Assembly: GCA_017577565.1 (NCBI GenBank)
Contig: PKRH01000023.1
Coordinates: 1-33,586, forward strand
DNA: 33,586 bases
Direction: 5' to 3'
Origin: Thermoanaerobacterales bacterium
Lineage (GTDB): Bacteria; Actinomycetota; Acidimicrobiia; Acidimicrobiales; JACDCH01
Under the pieces are notes generated by a model. That model worked only from the letters and a program-made list of their open reading frames with translations. It had not been told where the DNA came from and did no database searches. Shown here in pieces: positions 1 through 8,965 of this stretch. The translations under genes and the position numbers were made by a program. Each line of letters opens with the position of its first letter. Position 1 is the first letter of the stretch.

Positions 1-1131
1 GCCCGGGGCGGGGTGCAGCGGCTCGGGCGTCGGGACGGGCGGGGGTGCCGGGCGCGGCGGGGGCGGCGGCCCGCCCGCCGCGGCCCGGTCCATGACCGCC
101 CGGACGGCGCCCAGCGAGACCGTGTCCTTCGGCCGGGCGTCGACGGCGACCGGCCGCCCCAGCTCGCCGACGAGCTGGCCGACCAGCGGGATGCGGGACG
201 AGCCGCCGACCAGCAGGACCGCGGCCAGGTCGTCGACCGTCCGGCCCGCCGAGGCGACGGCTCGCCGCAGGGCGACGACCGTCTCCTCCAGCGCCGGGCG
301 GATCATCGCCTCGAGCTCGGACCGGGTGAGGCGGACCTCGGTGTGGCGCTGGGGCAGCATGACCGGGATCGACACGTCGGTCTCGTGCGACAGCGCCTCC
401 TTGGCCTCGACGCACTCCTCCCGCAGCTGGGCGAGGGCGGCGGCCGTGCGGGGGTCGTCCCCCAGCCCGTCGAGGTCGAGGTCGAGGCTGTCGAGGACGT
501 GCCGGAGGACGGCGTGGTCGACGTCGACGCCGCCCAGGCGCTCGATGCCGTCGGGCCGGCCCACGAGGCGCGCGCCTCCGGGAGCGATCTCGACCACCGC
601 GGCGTCGAAGGTCCCGCCGCCCAGGTCGTAGACGGCCACCGTGCCGTGCGCCTGCGGACGGCGGGCCGCGTACTCGGTCGCCGCCGCGACCGGCTCGGGC
701 ACGAGCAGGTCGACGGACAGCCCGACGTGGCGCAGCGCCTGGCGCAGGAGGTCGAGCTTGTACTCGCCCCAGTTGGCCGGGTGGGTGAGGGCCAGCGACG
801 CCGGCGGCTCGCCCTCGGTGGCGCTCACCTGGTCGACGACCCACTCGACGACCCGGGCCATGCACAGCTCGGCGGCGACCGGGGTGCCCCCGAGCAGCAG
901 GGGCGTGGGGTCGCCGACCCGGCGCTTGAACTCGCGGGCGACGCGCCCGGGGTCGGTGACGGCCCGGCGGGCGGCCGGCTCGCCGACGAGCAGACGGTCG
1001 TCCACCAGGCAGACGACCGTCGGGACCGCGACGCTGCGGGTGCCGAGGGTCGCCGGCTCGACCCGGCCGTCCCGCCCGACGGCCGCGGCCGTGTACGTGG
1101 TGCCGACGTCGACGCCGAGGTGGTACGGCAC
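1..1131 (-). CDS. Hsp70 (DnaK)-family ATPase, C-terminus beyond the left edge
   Basis: At least 377 codons are present and the frame is open to base 1. The actin-fold ATPase motifs are clear: phosphate-1 loop DVGTTYTA near residues 8-15, phosphate-2 loop DLGGGTFD near 168-175, and adenosine motif LLVGGSSRIP near 305-314, followed by DTVSLGA. After the nucleotide-binding domain the chain turns into a proline-rich stretch (PPPPPRPAPPPVP) instead of the usual beta-sandwich substrate-binding domain, at least as far as the window shows. This resembles actinobacterial Hsp70-like proteins with alternative C-termini rather than true DnaK. The GTG start lies 14 nt after the fbiC stop, so it is probably cotranscribed with fbiC. 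The client is unknown. Confidence 0.85.
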   Translation of the reverse strand, partial: MPYHLGVDVGTTYTAAAVGRDGRVEPATLGTRSVAVPTVVCLVDDRLLVGEPAARRAVTDPGRVAREFKRRVGDPTPLLLGGTPVAAELCMARVVEWVVDQVSATEGEPPASLALTHPANWGEYKLDLLRQALRHVGLSVDLLVPEPVAAATEYAARRPQAHGTVAVYDLGGGTFDAAVVEIAPGGARLVGRPDGIERLGGVDVDHAVLRHVLDSLDLDLDGLGDDPRTAAALAQLREECVEAKEALSHETDVSIPVMLPQRHTEVRLTRSELEAMIRPALEETVVALRRAVASAGRTVDDLAAVLLVGGSSRIPLVGQLVGELGRPVAVDARPKDTVSLGAVRAVMDRAAAGGPPPPPRPAPPPVPTPEPLHPAPG

Positions 1132-1145
1132 GGCAGGCGGCCGGC

Positions 1146-3503
1146 TCAGGCGCCGGCGGGCAGCCGCTCGACGCGCTCGTAGAGGGTCGTGCGCTCCTGC
1201 AGCGTGCGGCCGAGGGGCTCGACCAGGGCGGCGAAGTCCTCCGGCGTCATCTCCTGGCCGTGGGTGGCGCCCGCGGCCCGGGAGATGTTCTCGTCCATGA
1301 GCGTGCCGCCCAGGTCGTTGCAGCCGGCCTGCAGGAGCTGCACGCCGGCCGCCGGCCCGAGCTTCACCCACGAGAACTGCACGTTGTCGATCAGCCCCCG
1401 GTAGACGATCCGGGCCACGGCGTGCACGAGCAGCACCTCGCGGAACGTCGGCCCCCGGCGGGCCTTGCGCTGCAGGTAGAGCGGGGCCGCCATGTGCACG
1501 AACGGCAGCCCCACGAACTCGGTGAAGCCGCCGGTCTCGGCCTGCAGGTCGCGGGTGCGCAGCAGGTGGCGGGCCCACGACACCGGCGACTCGACCGCGC
1601 CGAACATCATCGTGACGTTCGAGCGCAGGCCGACCCGGTGGGCGGTGCGGTGCACCTCGAGCCACTCGTCGGTCGAGATCTTGTCGGGGCAGAGCACCTC
1701 GCGCACCGGGTCGTCGAGGATCTCCGCCGCGGTGCCGGGCAGCGAGCGGAGCCCGGCGTCCATGAGCCGGCGCAGGTAGGCGTCGAGCGGCTCGCCCAGG
1801 CGCTTCGCCCCCTCGCTGACCTCGAGGGCGGTGAAGCCGTGGACGTGGATCTCGGGCGCCGCCTCCTTCACCGCCCGGGTGACCTCGACGTAGTAGTCGC
1901 CGTCGAAGTCGGGGTGGATGCCGCCCTGCAGGCAGACCTCGGTGGCGCCCCGCTCCCACGCCTCGCGGGCCCGCTGGGCGATGTCGTCGAGGGTCAGCAG
2001 GTAGGGCGTGCCCCGCAGGTTGAGCGACAGGGGGCCCTTCGAGAACCCGCAGAACCGGCACTTGAACGTGCAGACGTTCGTGTAGTTGATGTTGCGGTTG
2101 CGCACGTAGGTGACGACGTCGCCGACCGCCTGCCGGCGCAGCTCGTCGGCCAGCTCGGCCACGGCCACGACCTCGGGCCCGCGGGCCGAGAACAGCGCCA
2201 CGACCTCCTCCTCGCCCGGCTCCTGGCCCTGCTCGACGCCGGCCAGCACCTCGGCCACCCGGCCCCGCACGGGGCGCCGGGGGGCGGGCACGAGGGTCGG
2301 CGGCTCGGCGTCGGCGCCCGAGTACCAGGCGGTCGAGCGCTCGCCGGTGAGGACGACCTCGGCGCCGGTGCCGGCCGCGGCGTTGGCCAGCGCGCGCTCG
2401 GGGAACACGGCCCCGGGGTCGTCGCGGCCCAGGCCCTCGGCGTCGGAGCGGTCGAGCACGGGGAAGACGAGCGCGGGGTCGAGCCAGCGCTCGGCGTCGG
2501 CGACGAACCGGGGGTAGACGGTGAGCCGCGGCGCCAGCGCGAAGCCCCGCTCCTCGGTCACCGCCCGCAGGCGGTCGAGGGCCGGCCAGGGGCGCTCGGG
2601 GTTGACGTGGTCGGCGGTCACCGGCGACACGCCGCCCCAGTCGTCGATGCCCGCGTCGAGCAGCACGCCGAAGTCGTCGGCGAGGTTGGGCGGCGCCTGC
2701 ACGTGGACCTCGGGCGGCAGCACCAGGCGGGCCAGGGCGATGGCCTGGAGGTGCTCCTCGATGGGGCAGGGCGGCGCCTGGTGCATGGCCGTGCCGGGCT
2801 TGGGCAGGAAGTTCTGGACGATGACCTCCTGCACGTGGCCCCAGCGGGCGTGGGACTCGGCGATCGCCTCGAGGGCGGCCAGCCGGTCGGCCGGCGTCTC
2901 GCCGATGCCGACGAGGATGCCGGTGGTGAAGGGGATGCGGAGCCGGCCCGCGGCCTCGAGCGTCGCCAGCCGGCGCTCGGGCGCCTTGTCCGGCGACCCC
3001 CGGTGGGCGGCGAGGTCGGGCCGCAGCGACTCGAGCATCATCCCCTGGCTGGGCGCGACCTCGCGCAGCAGGGCCAGCTCGTCCTCGTGGAGGGCGCCGG
3101 CGTTGGCGTGGGGGAGGAGGCCGGTGCGGTCGAGCACGAGCCGGCACATCTCGGCCAGGTAGTGGACGGTCGACTCGTAGCCGTGCTCGGCCAGCCACTC
3201 GGCGGCGGCGGGGTAGCGCTCCTCGGGCCGCTCGCCGAGCGTGAACAGCGCCTCGTGGCAGCCGGCCCGGGCCCCGGCGGTGGCGATGGCCAGCACCTCG
3301 TCGGGGGACAGGTAGGGGGAGGCGACGCGGGCGGGCGGCTGGGCGAAGGTGCAGTAGCCGCAGCGGTCGCGGCAGAGCGTGGTGAGCGGGATGAAGACCT
3401 TGGGGGAGTAGGTGACCCGCGTCCCGGTGGTGGCGTCCCGAACCCGCCGGGCCTCGGCCGTGAGCACGTCGAGGGGCAGGTCGAGCAGGTGGTCGTGCCG
3501 CAT
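1146..3503 (-). CDS. fbiC: FbiC, bifunctional 7,8-didemethyl-8-hydroxy-5-deazariboflavin (FO) synthase
   Basis: This 785-aa two-domain radical-SAM enzyme makes FO, the chromophore precursor of coenzyme F420, from 5-amino-6-ribitylaminouracil and tyrosine. The N-terminal CofG half carries C44-x3-C48-x2-C51 (CRDRCGYC). The C-terminal CofH half carries C478-x3-C482-x2-C485 (CTFKCRFC). Each motif binds a [4Fe-4S] cluster. The fused CofG-CofH order is typical of actinobacteria, where the protein is about 850 aa, so this copy is slightly short at the N-terminus. ATG 3503 was chosen because TAGCCT lies 7 nt upstream and the longer open frame above it only overlaps the cyclase gene in another frame. 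The cell therefore very likely makes F420. Confidence 0.96.
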   Translation of the reverse strand: MRHDHLLDLPLDVLTAEARRVRDATTGTRVTYSPKVFIPLTTLCRDRCGYCTFAQPPARVASPYLSPDEVLAIATAGARAGCHEALFTLGERPEERYPAAAEWLAEHGYESTVHYLAEMCRLVLDRTGLLPHANAGALHEDELALLREVAPSQGMMLESLRPDLAAHRGSPDKAPERRLATLEAAGRLRIPFTTGILVGIGETPADRLAALEAIAESHARWGHVQEVIVQNFLPKPGTAMHQAPPCPIEEHLQAIALARLVLPPEVHVQAPPNLADDFGVLLDAGIDDWGGVSPVTADHVNPERPWPALDRLRAVTEERGFALAPRLTVYPRFVADAERWLDPALVFPVLDRSDAEGLGRDDPGAVFPERALANAAAGTGAEVVLTGERSTAWYSGADAEPPTLVPAPRRPVRGRVAEVLAGVEQGQEPGEEEVVALFSARGPEVVAVAELADELRRQAVGDVVTYVRNRNINYTNVCTFKCRFCGFSKGPLSLNLRGTPYLLTLDDIAQRAREAWERGATEVCLQGGIHPDFDGDYYVEVTRAVKEAAPEIHVHGFTALEVSEGAKRLGEPLDAYLRRLMDAGLRSLPGTAAEILDDPVREVLCPDKISTDEWLEVHRTAHRVGLRSNVTMMFGAVESPVSWARHLLRTRDLQAETGGFTEFVGLPFVHMAAPLYLQRKARRGPTFREVLLVHAVARIVYRGLIDNVQFSWVKLGPAAGVQLLQAGCNDLGGTLMDENISRAAGATHGQEMTPEDFAALVEPLGRTLQERTTLYERVERLPAGA

Positions 3504-3510
3504 CGGCAGC

Positions 3511-3516
3511 AGGCTA
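3511..3516 (-). promoter_or_regulatory. -10 element for fbiC
   Basis: TAGCCT on the minus strand, 7 nt before ATG 3503; no Shine-Dalgarno follows. A leaderless start is likely. Confidence 0.5.
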
Positions 3517-3547
3517 TCGGGGGCGCCCCCGCGGGACGGCACCCGGT

Positions 3548-5086
3548 TCAGCCCGACTCGGCGGCCGGCACGGCGCCGACGTCGACGAGCGGCTCGTAGA
3601 TCGTGGTCGGCGCCGTGCGCCCCCGGAGCTCGACGGAGCCGACGTCCTGCCAGCGGCTCGCCTCGCCCCGGGCCCGGCGGACGGTCTCGCCCGAGGCGAG
3701 CACCCGCACCTCGCGCTGCTTGGCCAGGTCGGTCAGGCGGGCCGCCTCGTTCACCGCCTGGCCGACCACCGTGTACTCGTAGCGGTTCTCGGCCCCGACG
3801 TTGCCGGCCACGACCCGCCCGGACGACACGCCGATGCCGGCGGCCAGGCCCGGGTGGCGGCGGGCGAGCGCGGCCATGGCCACGTAGAGGTCGCGGGCCG
3901 CGGCCAGGGCCCGGTCGGCGTGGTCGGGCTGGGAGCGGGGCGCCCCGAAGACGCACAGCGCCCCGTCGCCCTCGAACTTGTTGACCAGGCCGCCGTGGCG
4001 CTCGACGGTGCGCACGACGACGTCGAAGAAGTCGTTGAGGGTGGCGACGAACGCCTCGGGGCCCAGCACCTCGGCCATGGCCGTCGACCCGACGATGTCG
4101 ACGAACACCGCGCTGGCCTCCCGCTCCTCGGCCGGCAGGTCGGTGCCCCGCTCGAGCGCCTGCAGGGCGACCTCCCGCCCGACGTGCCGCCGGAACAGGT
4201 CCTGGATCTCGCGACGCTCCCGCAGCCCGTCGACCATGCGGTTGAAGCCGGCCTGGACCTCGCCGACCTCGCCACCGTCGTCGACGACGAGGCCGACGTC
4301 GAGGTCGTCGTCCCGCACCCGGGCCAGCGCCCGCCGCAGGTCGTCCAGGGGCTCGGCGATGGACCGGGCCGAGGCGACCGTGGCCAGGAAGCCCGCGGCC
4401 AGCCCGGCGAGCGACAGCACCGCCAGGGCGAGCGGCGGGATCTCGTTGCCGTCGAGGAAGAGGACGAAGGCCATCGCCAGCAGGGGCACGCCCGAGCCGA
4501 CGGCCCAGGTGAGCAGCAGCCGGGTGCGGACGCCGGGGGTGCGGGGCCGATCGTCGGGGATGCCGTCCAGCACGTGGGCGAGCAGCGGGTGGAACGAGCG
4601 CTCGATGAGCAGGTAGGCGAGCGCGCAGGTGGTGACGCCCCCGATGAGGGTGCCCTCGACGACCCGGACCACCGTGATCCACCCCGCCCCGGCCAGGGCC
4701 GTGATGCCGCCGTAGAGCACGGCGGCGAGCACCCAGAACAGCAGCGGCCGCAGCGCCTGGCGCCAGGGCTCGCGCAGCACGGCGAAGCGCTCGGCGAGCG
4801 TCGGCTGCCGGCCCTCGACCGCCCAGGCGATGGCCCGGCCGAAGGCCCGGTGCCCCCAGAGGTAGGCGGGCACGAGCAGCACGAGCACCGGTAGGGCCGG
4901 CCCGAGCACCCGCCCCCACAGCGGCAGGTCGGGGGCGAGGTCCCGGCCCGACGCCAGCTGCAGGAAGGTCATGACCGCGCCGGCGCCGGCCACGTTCGCG
5001 AACAGCAGGCGGTGGCGGATGCTCCGGCGGACGCGCTCGGCCGAGTCCCGGAGCGAGGCCTGGCGGCGGCTCGGTCGGCTGCGCAC
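3548..5086 (-). CDS. Membrane class III adenylate cyclase (six-helix + HAMP + CHD)
   Basis: A 512-aa protein with about six hydrophobic segments in the first ~290 residues, then a HAMP linker (from about SIAEPLDDL to RREIQDLF) and a C-terminal class III cyclase domain. Visible catalytic residues are metal-binding D330 (FVDIVGST) and D374 (NKFEGDGA), adenine-selecting K370 and T439 (YTVVGQAVN), and transition-state N446 and R450 (NEAAR). The Lys/Thr pair is that of class IIIb and predicts ATP as substrate, with cAMP as product. The layout matches the M. tuberculosis Rv1318c-1320c/Rv3645 group. GTG 5086 starts 23 nt after the pgl stop and the gene ends 44 nt before fbiC. The signal sensed by the membrane part is unknown. 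Confidence 0.92.
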   Translation of the reverse strand: MRSRPSRRQASLRDSAERVRRSIRHRLLFANVAGAGAVMTFLQLASGRDLAPDLPLWGRVLGPALPVLVLLVPAYLWGHRAFGRAIAWAVEGRQPTLAERFAVLREPWRQALRPLLFWVLAAVLYGGITALAGAGWITVVRVVEGTLIGGVTTCALAYLLIERSFHPLLAHVLDGIPDDRPRTPGVRTRLLLTWAVGSGVPLLAMAFVLFLDGNEIPPLALAVLSLAGLAAGFLATVASARSIAEPLDDLRRALARVRDDDLDVGLVVDDGGEVGEVQAGFNRMVDGLRERREIQDLFRRHVGREVALQALERGTDLPAEEREASAVFVDIVGSTAMAEVLGPEAFVATLNDFFDVVVRTVERHGGLVNKFEGDGALCVFGAPRSQPDHADRALAAARDLYVAMAALARRHPGLAAGIGVSSGRVVAGNVGAENRYEYTVVGQAVNEAARLTDLAKQREVRVLASGETVRRARGEASRWQDVGSVELRGRTAPTTIYEPLVDVGAVPAAESG

Positions 5087-5109
5087 GGGGGCGGCGCCTC
5101 CCGTGGCGC

Positions 5110-5784
5110 TCAGGCCAGGTCGCCCGCGGCGGCGGGGTCGACGATCCAGAGCACCCGGTCGCCGCGGATGTGCGACGCCGGCAGCTCGGGGTCGCCGGCC
5201 GCCACCCGGGCGAGCGCCTCGCGCTTGTGCTCGCCGGCGACCGTGACCAGGACCAGCCGGGCCCGGGCGATGCCGGCGAAGGTGAGCGTCATCCGGGGGA
5301 ACGGGTTCCGCCCGCTCGGGTCCTCGTTCATGACCACGAGCCGGCCGGGGTCGGCCTGCAGCGCCGGGGAGCCGGGGAAGAGCGAGGCCGTGTGGCCGTC
5401 GGGGCCCATGCCGAGGTGGACGACGTCGATGCGGCCGAGCTCGCCCAGGCGCAGCTGGTAGGGGTCGGGGCCCTCCTCGCACCGCATCGGGTAGTTGGCG
5501 TTGACGGCGCCCACCCGCTCGAGCAGCGCCTTGCGCCCGAGCAGGTAGTTGGAGTTGGCGTCGTCGAGCGGCACGCAGCGCTCGTCGCCCCAGTAGATGT
5601 CGACCTTCCACCAGTCGATCTGGCTGCCGGCGTCGTCGGCGAGGCGCTCGTAGCACTGCCGCGCCAGCTCGCCGCCCGACAGGGCGAACGAGAAGCTGTC
5701 GTGCGGGCGGCTGTGGAACGCCTCGATGACGCGCTCCGCGAACTCGCCGGGAACGTCGTCCACCACCACCAGTTCGCCGTGCAC
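5110..5784 (-). CDS. pgl: 6-phosphogluconolactonase
   Basis: A 224-aa protein of the SugarP_isomerase/Pgl (DevB) family that hydrolyses 6-phosphogluconolactone to 6-phosphogluconate in the pentose phosphate pathway. Recognisable blocks are SFALSGGELARQCYERL, VDIYWGDERCVP, NYPMRCEE, and HLGMGPDGHTASLFPGSPAL, the last being the family signature. I place the start at GTG 5784 because TAGCGT ends exactly 7 nt upstream, matching the leaderless pattern in this window. A GTG three codons earlier (5793) is possible but would overlap the hexamer. It follows tal by about 50 nt, without zwf or opcA in between. Confidence 0.93.
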   Translation of the reverse strand: MHGELVVVDDVPGEFAERVIEAFHSRPHDSFSFALSGGELARQCYERLADDAGSQIDWWKVDIYWGDERCVPLDDANSNYLLGRKALLERVGAVNANYPMRCEEGPDPYQLRLGELGRIDVVHLGMGPDGHTASLFPGSPALQADPGRLVVMNEDPSGRNPFPRMTLTFAGIARARLVLVTVAGEHKREALARVAAGDPELPASHIRGDRVLWIVDPAAAGDLA

Positions 5785-5791
5785 CCCGCGC

Positions 5792-5797
5792 ACGCTA
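5792..5797 (-). promoter_or_regulatory. -10 element for pgl
   Basis: TAGCGT on the minus strand, 7 nt before GTG 5784. This spacing decides the pgl start over GTG 5793. Confidence 0.5.
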
Positions 5798-5830
5798 CCC
5801 GACGAGCGGCCGCCGCCGGGGCCCGTCGGG
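5798..5830 (-). terminator. Inverted repeat between tal and pgl
   Basis: CCCGACG and CGTCGGG arms (7 bp) separated by 19 nt, directly before the pgl -10. It may end the tkt-tal transcript, but the loop is long and there is no U-run. Confidence 0.3.
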
Positions 5831-5833
5831 GCG

Positions 5834-6925
5834 TCAGCGCAGCCGGTCGGCCTTCGCGGACAGCGAGGCGATCAGCTCGTCGAAGCTCTTGGCGAAGGCG
5901 GCCACGCCCTGGTCCTCGAGCACGCGGCTGACGTCGTCGAGGTCGACGCCCACCTCGCGGATGCGGTCCAGCGTGCGGGCGGCGGCGTCGAGGTCGGCGT
6001 CGACCGTGCGGGCCAGCGTGCCGTGGTCCTCGAAGGCCTCGAGCGTCGCCTCCGGCATCGTGTTGACGGTGTCCGGGCCGATGAGCGTGTCGACGTAGAG
6101 CGTGTCCGGGTAGGCGGGGTTCTTCGTCGACGTCGAGGCCCACAGCGGTCGCTGCACCTTGGCGCCCCGCTCGGCGAGCGCCTGCCAGCGCGGCCCGGTG
6201 AAGGTCTCGAGGAAGCGCCCGTAGGCGAGCTGGGCCTGGGCGACGGCCGCCTTGCCCCGCAGCGCCAGGGCCTCCTCGGTGCCGATCGCCTCCAGCCGGC
6301 GGTCGACCTCGGTGTCGACCCGGCTGACGAAGAACGAGGCGACGCTGCGGACGGCCGACAGGTCGCCGTCGTGGGCCTCGAGCCCGGCGATGTAGGCCTC
6401 CATGACCTCGGCGTAGCGGTCGAGGCCGAAGATGAGGGTGACGTTGATGCTCCGGCCCTCGGCGATCAGGGTGCGGATGGCCTCGACGCCCTCGGCGGTG
6501 GCCGGCACCTTGACGAACAGGTTGGGCTCGCCGATCTCGTCGTGGAGCCGGCGGGCGGCGGCGACCGTGCCGTCGAGGTCGTGGGCCAGGTCGGGGGCGA
6601 CCTCCACCGACACGTAGCCGTCGACGCCGTCGCTGGCGTCGTGCACCGGCCGCATGATCGCCAGGGCGGCCCGGATGTCGTCGAGCACCATCGTCCAGTA
6701 GGCGTCCTCGACGGGGGCGCCGGCCCGGGTGAGCTCCCGGAACTGCTCGTCGTACACGTCGGAGCCGTCGATCGCCTTCTGGAAGATCGTGGGGTTCGAG
6801 GTGATGCCCCGCACGCCCCGCTCGACCCAGCGGGCGAGCTCGCCCCCGGTGATCCAGCTCCGGCGCAGGTTGTCGAGCCAGGGGCTCTGCCCGTGCTCGT
6901 GGTACAGGTCGTGGAGCCTGGTCAC
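5834..6925 (-). CDS. tal: Transaldolase
   Basis: A 363-aa cytosolic transaldolase that moves a dihydroxyacetone unit between sedoheptulose-7-phosphate and glyceraldehyde-3-phosphate. Family blocks seen are GVRGITSNPTIFQKAI near residue 37, VSVEVAPDLAHD near 106 and NLFVKVPAT near 135, with K139 as the Schiff-base lysine. The length fits the long actinobacterial form (about 370 aa). GTG 6925 overlaps the tkt stop (GTGA), so the two are translationally coupled. A 7-bp inverted repeat just downstream may end the tkt-tal message. Confidence 0.96.
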   Translation of the reverse strand: MTRLHDLYHEHGQSPWLDNLRRSWITGGELARWVERGVRGITSNPTIFQKAIDGSDVYDEQFRELTRAGAPVEDAYWTMVLDDIRAALAIMRPVHDASDGVDGYVSVEVAPDLAHDLDGTVAAARRLHDEIGEPNLFVKVPATAEGVEAIRTLIAEGRSINVTLIFGLDRYAEVMEAYIAGLEAHDGDLSAVRSVASFFVSRVDTEVDRRLEAIGTEEALALRGKAAVAQAQLAYGRFLETFTGPRWQALAERGAKVQRPLWASTSTKNPAYPDTLYVDTLIGPDTVNTMPEATLEAFEDHGTLARTVDADLDAAARTLDRIREVGVDLDDVSRVLEDQGVAAFAKSFDELIASLSAKADRLR

Positions 6926-8901
6926 GCGTCCTCCTGCAGGTCGTCGACGAGCTGTCGCGCCCGGGCCACCACGTTGTCGGCCGTGAAGCCGAGGCGGGCG
7001 AGCGCGACGTCGCCCGGCGCGGAGGCGCCGTAGCGGTCGAGGGTCAGGCTGTCGTCGGCCCAGCGGTCCCACCCCAGGCTGGCGCCGGCCTCGACCGCCA
7101 GCGTCGGGACCTCGGGGGGCAGCACGGAGAGCTGGTAGTCCTCGCTCTGCGCCTCGAACAGGTCCCACGACGGCATCGACACGACCCGGCAGGGGAGGCC
7201 CGCGGCGTTGAGCTGCTCGGCGGCGGCGACGCACAGCGCCACCTCGCTGCCGGTGCCGATGAGCACGACCCGGGGGTCCTCCGGCGCCTCGACGAGGACG
7301 TAGGCGCCCTTGTCGACCGGCGCCCCGGCCGTGCCCTCGAGGACGGGCACGTCCTGGCGGGTGAGCACGAGCGCGGTCGGCCCGTCGGACTCGAGCGCGA
7401 TGCGCCACGCCGCCGCCGTCTCGTTGGCGTCGGCCGGGCGGATGAGCCGCAGCTGGGGCATCGCCCGCAGCGACGCGAGGTGCTCGATCGGCTGGTGGGT
7501 CGGGCCGTCCTGCCCCAGGCCGACCGAGTCGTGGCTGAAGACGAAGATCTCCTTGTACTCGGACATGGCGGCCAGCCGCACCGCCGGCCGCATGTAGTCG
7601 CTGAACACGAGGAACGTGCCGCCGACGGGGACGAGCCCGCCGTGGGCGGAGATGCCGTTCATGACCCCGGCCATGGCGTGCTCGCGCACGCCGAAGTGGA
7701 CCTGGCGCCCCCCGGGCCGGTCGGCCGAGAGGACCTCGTGGCCGGGGAGGGCGGTGCCGGTGTTGCCGGTGAGGTCGGCGCCGCCGGCCACCAGCCCGGG
7801 CACCTTGTCGGCGAGGGCCTGCAGGCAGGCGCCGCTGGCCTTGCGGGTGGCGACCGACTGGCCCGGCTCCCACGAGGGCAGGGCGTCCTGCCAGCCCGGC
7901 AGCCCGGTCAGGTTGACGCAGGCCTCGTAGGTCTCCCGGTCGCCCTCCCAGGCCGACAGGCGCTTCTCCCAGGCCTCGCGCTCGTCGCGGCCCCGGCGCC
8001 CGGCGGCCCGGTAGAGCTCGAGCACGTCGTCGGGGACCCAGAAGGTCTCGTCGACCGGCAGCCCCAGGATCTCCTTCGTGGCCCGGACCTCGTCCTCGCC
8101 GAGCGGGTTGCCGTGGGCGTCGGCGGTGTCGGTGAGGTTGGGCGACGGCCACCCGATGTGGGTGCGCAGGATGAGCAGGGACGGCGCCTCCTCGTCCTCG
8201 GCGGCCCGCCGGAGGGCGGCCTCGAGGGCGTCGACGTCGTTGGCGACGTCGCCGAGCTTCTCGACGTGCCAGCCGTAGCTCTCGAACCGGCGGGCGACGT
8301 CGTCGGAGTAGGTGAGCGAGGTGTCGCCGTCGATCGAGATGCGGTTGTCGTCGTAGACGTAGATGAGGCGGCCGAGGCGCAGGTGGCCGGCGAGCGAGGC
8401 GGCCTCGTGGCTGATGCCCTCCATGAGGTCGCCGTCGCTGCAGATCACGTAGGTGCGGTGGTCGCACAGCTCGGGCCCGAACCGGGTCCGCAGCCAGCGC
8501 TCGGCGATGCCCATGCCCACGGCGTTGGCGAAGCCCTGGCCGAGCGGGCCGGTCGTGACCTCGACGCCCGGGGTGTGGTGGACCTCGGGGTGGCCCGGGG
8601 TGGCCGAGCCCCACTGCCGGAACCGGCGCAGGTCGTCGAGCGTCAGCCCGTACCCGGTCAGGTGGAGCATGGAGTAGAGCAGGATCGACGCGTGCCCGGC
8701 CGACAGGACGAAGCGGTCGCGGTCGGGCCAGTCGGGCGCGCCGGCGTCGTAGCGCATGATGCGCGTCCACAGCACGTGGGCGAGGGGGGCGAGCGCCATC
8801 GCGGTGCCCGGGTGCCCGTTGCGGGCGGCCTGGGGGGCGTCCATGGCCAGGCCGCGGACGACGTTGATGGCGCGCTGCTCGAGGGCGGGGTCAGGCGTCA
8901 T
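6922..8901 (-). CDS. tkt: Transketolase
   Basis: A 659-aa thiamine-diphosphate enzyme of the non-oxidative pentose phosphate pathway. The N-terminal ThDP domain shows NGHPGTAMALAP with H30, TTGPLGQGFANAVGMG near residue 116, and the cofactor/metal motif SDGDLMEG at 155-162. The pyrimidine-binding and C-terminal domains show FGVREHAMAG and LTRQDVP. Length is normal for the family (about 660-700 aa). ATG 8901 has TAGGGT 9 nt upstream and no Shine-Dalgarno. It heads the tkt-tal pair through a GTGA overlap. Confidence 0.97.
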   Translation of the reverse strand: MTPDPALEQRAINVVRGLAMDAPQAARNGHPGTAMALAPLAHVLWTRIMRYDAGAPDWPDRDRFVLSAGHASILLYSMLHLTGYGLTLDDLRRFRQWGSATPGHPEVHHTPGVEVTTGPLGQGFANAVGMGIAERWLRTRFGPELCDHRTYVICSDGDLMEGISHEAASLAGHLRLGRLIYVYDDNRISIDGDTSLTYSDDVARRFESYGWHVEKLGDVANDVDALEAALRRAAEDEEAPSLLILRTHIGWPSPNLTDTADAHGNPLGEDEVRATKEILGLPVDETFWVPDDVLELYRAAGRRGRDEREAWEKRLSAWEGDRETYEACVNLTGLPGWQDALPSWEPGQSVATRKASGACLQALADKVPGLVAGGADLTGNTGTALPGHEVLSADRPGGRQVHFGVREHAMAGVMNGISAHGGLVPVGGTFLVFSDYMRPAVRLAAMSEYKEIFVFSHDSVGLGQDGPTHQPIEHLASLRAMPQLRLIRPADANETAAAWRIALESDGPTALVLTRQDVPVLEGTAGAPVDKGAYVLVEAPEDPRVVLIGTGSEVALCVAAAEQLNAAGLPCRVVSMPSWDLFEAQSEDYQLSVLPPEVPTLAVEAGASLGWDRWADDSLTLDRYGASAPGDVALARLGFTADNVVARARQLVDDLQEDA

Positions 8902-8910
8902 GCACCCGCC

Positions 8911-8916
8911 ACCCTA
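8911..8916 (-). promoter_or_regulatory. -10 element for tkt
   Basis: TAGGGT on the minus strand, 9 nt before ATG 8901; no Shine-Dalgarno. Confidence 0.5.
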
Positions 8917-8965
8917 CTTGCCCTCCCGGCCGCCTCCCTCCGCCCGGGCGCCGGCCGAGGGCAGG

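Noticed and set aside
1146..4919. A single 1257-codon minus-strand frame spanning fbiC and the cyclase region
   Set aside because: Only the part from 3503 down encodes FbiC; the upstream part is the cyclase gene read in the wrong frame, which has its own stop at 3548.
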